8,236 bases of DNA from an uncultured Brachyspira sp. (GTDB lineage Bacteria; Spirochaetota; Brachyspiria; Brachyspirales; Brachyspiraceae): positions 1 through 8,236 of the forward strand of contig CAKVCJ010000074.1 of assembly GCA_934725655.1 (NCBI GenBank). The letters are read 5' to 3'. The notes under the pieces were generated by a model, which searched no databases, was not told where the DNA came from, and worked only from the letters and a program-made list of their open reading frames with translations. A program made the translations under genes and the position numbers. Numbering within the stretch: the first letter of the stretch is position 1; every line of letters begins with the position of its first letter. Below, piece by piece: positions 6,864 through 8,236 of this stretch.

Positions 6864-6916
6864 TTTTAATTCAAATCATAATCAATAATAAAATAATATA
6901 TGATTTAGAATTGAAA
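6864..6916. repeat. Imperfect inverted repeat in the divergent promoter region
   Basis: AATTCAAATCATA (6868-6880) is matched by TATGATTTAGAATT (6899-6912), complementary apart from one unpaired base. TTTT (6864-6867) and AAAA (6914-6917) extend the pairing past a second single-base bulge. The loop is 18 bases of A and T with one C. No T run follows the repeat in either direction, so it is not a convincing terminator. It overlaps the candidate -35 box of valS and lies between two divergent genes, which suits an operator or an RNA hairpin. Elsewhere in 6730-6987 I see only the candidate promoters and a minor ATAGT/ACTAT stem (6827-6840). Confidence 0.5.
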
Positions 6917-6938
6917 AATATTGTATATAGTATAAAAT
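6911..6938 (+). promoter_or_regulatory. valS: Candidate promoter of valS
   Basis: TTGAAA (6911-6916) and TAAAAT (6933-6938) are spaced 16 bases apart, and an overlapping TATAAA at 6931-6936 is spaced 14. This would start transcription near 6945 and give a leader of about 40 bases. That is too short for a T-box or a long attenuator, and no such element is seen. The assignment is weak because the surrounding DNA is almost all A and T. Confidence 0.4.
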
Positions 6939-6973
6939 AAAATATCAATTTTTAAGATTATTATTAACTGATT

Positions 6974-6978
6974 GGAGG
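6974..6978 (+). promoter_or_regulatory. valS: Strong ribosome binding site of valS
   Basis: GGAGG, a near-perfect complement to the 16S rRNA 3' end, lies nine bases before the ATG at 6988. It fixes that start and is the strongest Shine-Dalgarno site in the window, as expected for a highly expressed housekeeping gene. Confidence 0.85.
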
Positions 6979-6987
6979 ATAGAGAAT

Positions 6988-8236
6988 ATGAAACATACTT
7001 TAGAAGGGCCATACACCCCTAAAAATATTGAAGACAAATTATATAATTATTGGAAAACTAGCGGATTTTTCCATGCAGTTATGGATAAAAATAAAGAGCC
7101 ATATTCTATAGTCATACCTCCTCCAAATGTTACAGGCGTACTTCATATGGGACATGGACTCAATAATACGCTTCAGGACATACTTATAAGATTTCATAGA
7201 ATGCTTGGTAAATGCACTTTATGGATGCCTGGTACTGACCATGCGGGTATTGCCACTCAGAATGTTGTTGAAAGAAGATTAAAAGCTGAAGGCAAAAATA
7301 AGCATGATTTAGGAAGAGAGGCTTTTGTTAAAAAAACTTGGGAAGTAGCTAATGAGCATCACTCTATAATAGTAAAGCAATTAGAAAAAATAGGCTGTTC
7401 TTGCGATTGGGAGAGAGAGAGATTTACTCTTGATGAAGGTTTAAGCAATGCGGTTAGAGAGGTATTTGTTGAGCTTTACAATCAAGGTTTAATATATAGA
7501 GGAAAATATCTTATTAACTATTGCCCAAGCTGCGGTACTGCTTTGGCTAATGATGAAGTTGAGCACGAAGAAGTTGCTGGTGCTTTGTATCATGTGAAAT
7601 ACCAAATAGAAGGAAAAGATGAATATATTGAAATAGCGACTACAAGGCCTGAAACTATTTTGGCAGACGTTGCTATTGCTGTTCACCCAGATGATGAAAG
7701 ATATGCTCACCTCACAGAACAAGACGTTTTAATACTTCCTATTGTGGGCAGAAAATTAAGATTAGTAAAAGACACTTATGTAGATAAAGAGTTTGGTACA
7801 GGAGCTTTGAAAATCACCCCAGCTCATGACCCTAATGACTTTGCTATAGCTCAAAGACATAATTTAGAAATAATAAATATACTTAATGCAGACGGCACAT
7901 TTAATGAAAATACGCCTGCTAATTATCAAGGCAAAACTGTAAAAGAGGCAAGAGATTTAATTATAAAAGAGCTTGAAGCAATTGGGGCATTTGTTGGAAA
8001 AGATAATATTAAGCACCAAGTAGGACATTGTTACAGATGTCATAATGTTGTAGAGCCATATTACAGTGATCAATGGTTTGTAAAAATGAAGCCTTTAGCA
8101 GAAAAAGCATACAAAGCTGTTAATGACGGAAATACAAAAATTTATCCTGAAAGATGGATTAACACTTATAATCACTGGATGACTGATATTAGAGATTGGT
8201 GTATAAGCAGACAATTATGGTGGGGACATAGGATTC
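6988..8236 (+). CDS. valS: Valyl-tRNA synthetase, N-terminal part (3' end outside window)
   Basis: Open for 416 codons to the window edge, about half of the usual length of roughly 870-950 residues. It charges tRNA-Val with valine in the cytoplasm, a class I synthetase reaction using ATP. Residues in order: the nucleotide-binding signature in PPPNVTGVLHMGHGL (44-58), with HMGH as the HIGH motif; PGTDHAGIATQ (81-91); a zinc-type CPSC (179-182) and a second pair CYRC (348-351); the CP1 editing domain with ATTRPETILADVAIAVHP (217-234) and ITPAHDPNDF (276-285), whose D281 sits at the usual editing aspartate; and RDWCISRQLWWGH (402-414) re-entering the catalytic fold. The KMSKS loop, the anticodon-binding domain and the C-terminal arm lie beyond the window. 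TDHAGIATQ and the AHDPNDF editing motif favour ValS over IleS or LeuS. It diverges from the receptor operon and is probably unrelated to it. Confidence 0.97.
   Translation, partial: MKHTLEGPYTPKNIEDKLYNYWKTSGFFHAVMDKNKEPYSIVIPPPNVTGVLHMGHGLNNTLQDILIRFHRMLGKCTLWMPGTDHAGIATQNVVERRLKAEGKNKHDLGREAFVKKTWEVANEHHSIIVKQLEKIGCSCDWERERFTLDEGLSNAVREVFVELYNQGLIYRGKYLINYCPSCGTALANDEVEHEEVAGALYHVKYQIEGKDEYIEIATTRPETILADVAIAVHPDDERYAHLTEQDVLILPIVGRKLRLVKDTYVDKEFGTGALKITPAHDPNDFAIAQRHNLEIINILNADGTFNENTPANYQGKTVKEARDLIIKELEAIGAFVGKDNIKHQVGHCYRCHNVVEPYYSDQWFVKMKPLAEKAYKAVNDGNTKIYPERWINTYNHWMTDIRDWCISRQLWWGHRI

Noticed and set aside
6780..6987. T-box or other amino-acid riboswitch upstream of valS
   Set aside because: The space is short, no T-box core (TGGNACCGCG-like) is present, and no terminator precedes the gene.
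7489..7722. A 77-codon minus-strand frame within valS
   Set aside because: Antisense to the conserved editing-domain coding region; no motif or start signal.

Overview
This window is strongly A+T-rich bacterial DNA carrying seven recognisable gene units. The composition, the codon use (AAA, ATA, TTA and AAT preferred), a signal-peptide-bearing presumed outer-membrane beta-barrel protein and chemoreceptor-like genes together suggest a low-GC diderm. My best guess is a spirochaete of the genus Brachyspira. That is an inference from style; no marker here proves it.

Layout, left to right. (1) Bases 1-641, minus strand: a gene cut by the window edge, encoding a secreted protein with a predicted beta-barrel body. 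(2) 642-925: a gap holding a good promoter for the next gene. (3) 926-2314, plus: a complete MATE-family multidrug exporter. (4) 2315-2484: the gap between converging genes, with a small GC-richer stem-loop. (5) 2485-6729, minus: a tight three-gene cluster. In transcription order it holds a 7-TM chemoreceptor-like gene broken by a frameshift (6729-4901), an intact 7-TM chemoreceptor-like gene of the same design (4887-2944), and a CvpA-family membrane protein (2940-2485). Spacings are 13 and 3 bases, so this is almost certainly one operon. (6) 6730-6987: a divergent regulatory gap with an imperfect inverted repeat. (7) 6988 to the end, plus: the N-terminal half of valyl-tRNA synthetase.

The most interesting part is the receptor pair. 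Both proteins have about seven N-terminal membrane helices, no clear periplasmic sensor domain and no evident HAMP. Each then has a long cytoplasmic coiled coil with a variant of the chemoreceptor hairpin tip. The tips share an unusual core, NxxIQASKxG followed by FxVVSKE, in place of the classical NAAIEAARAGE...FAVVAxE. Residues normally used for receptor-trimer and CheA/CheW contacts are changed. The upstream paralogue is out of frame inside this tip, yet about 195 codons stay open in the new frame. The break is therefore recent, a sequence error, or less likely a recoding site. The CvpA-like gene appears to be translated together with the receptors.
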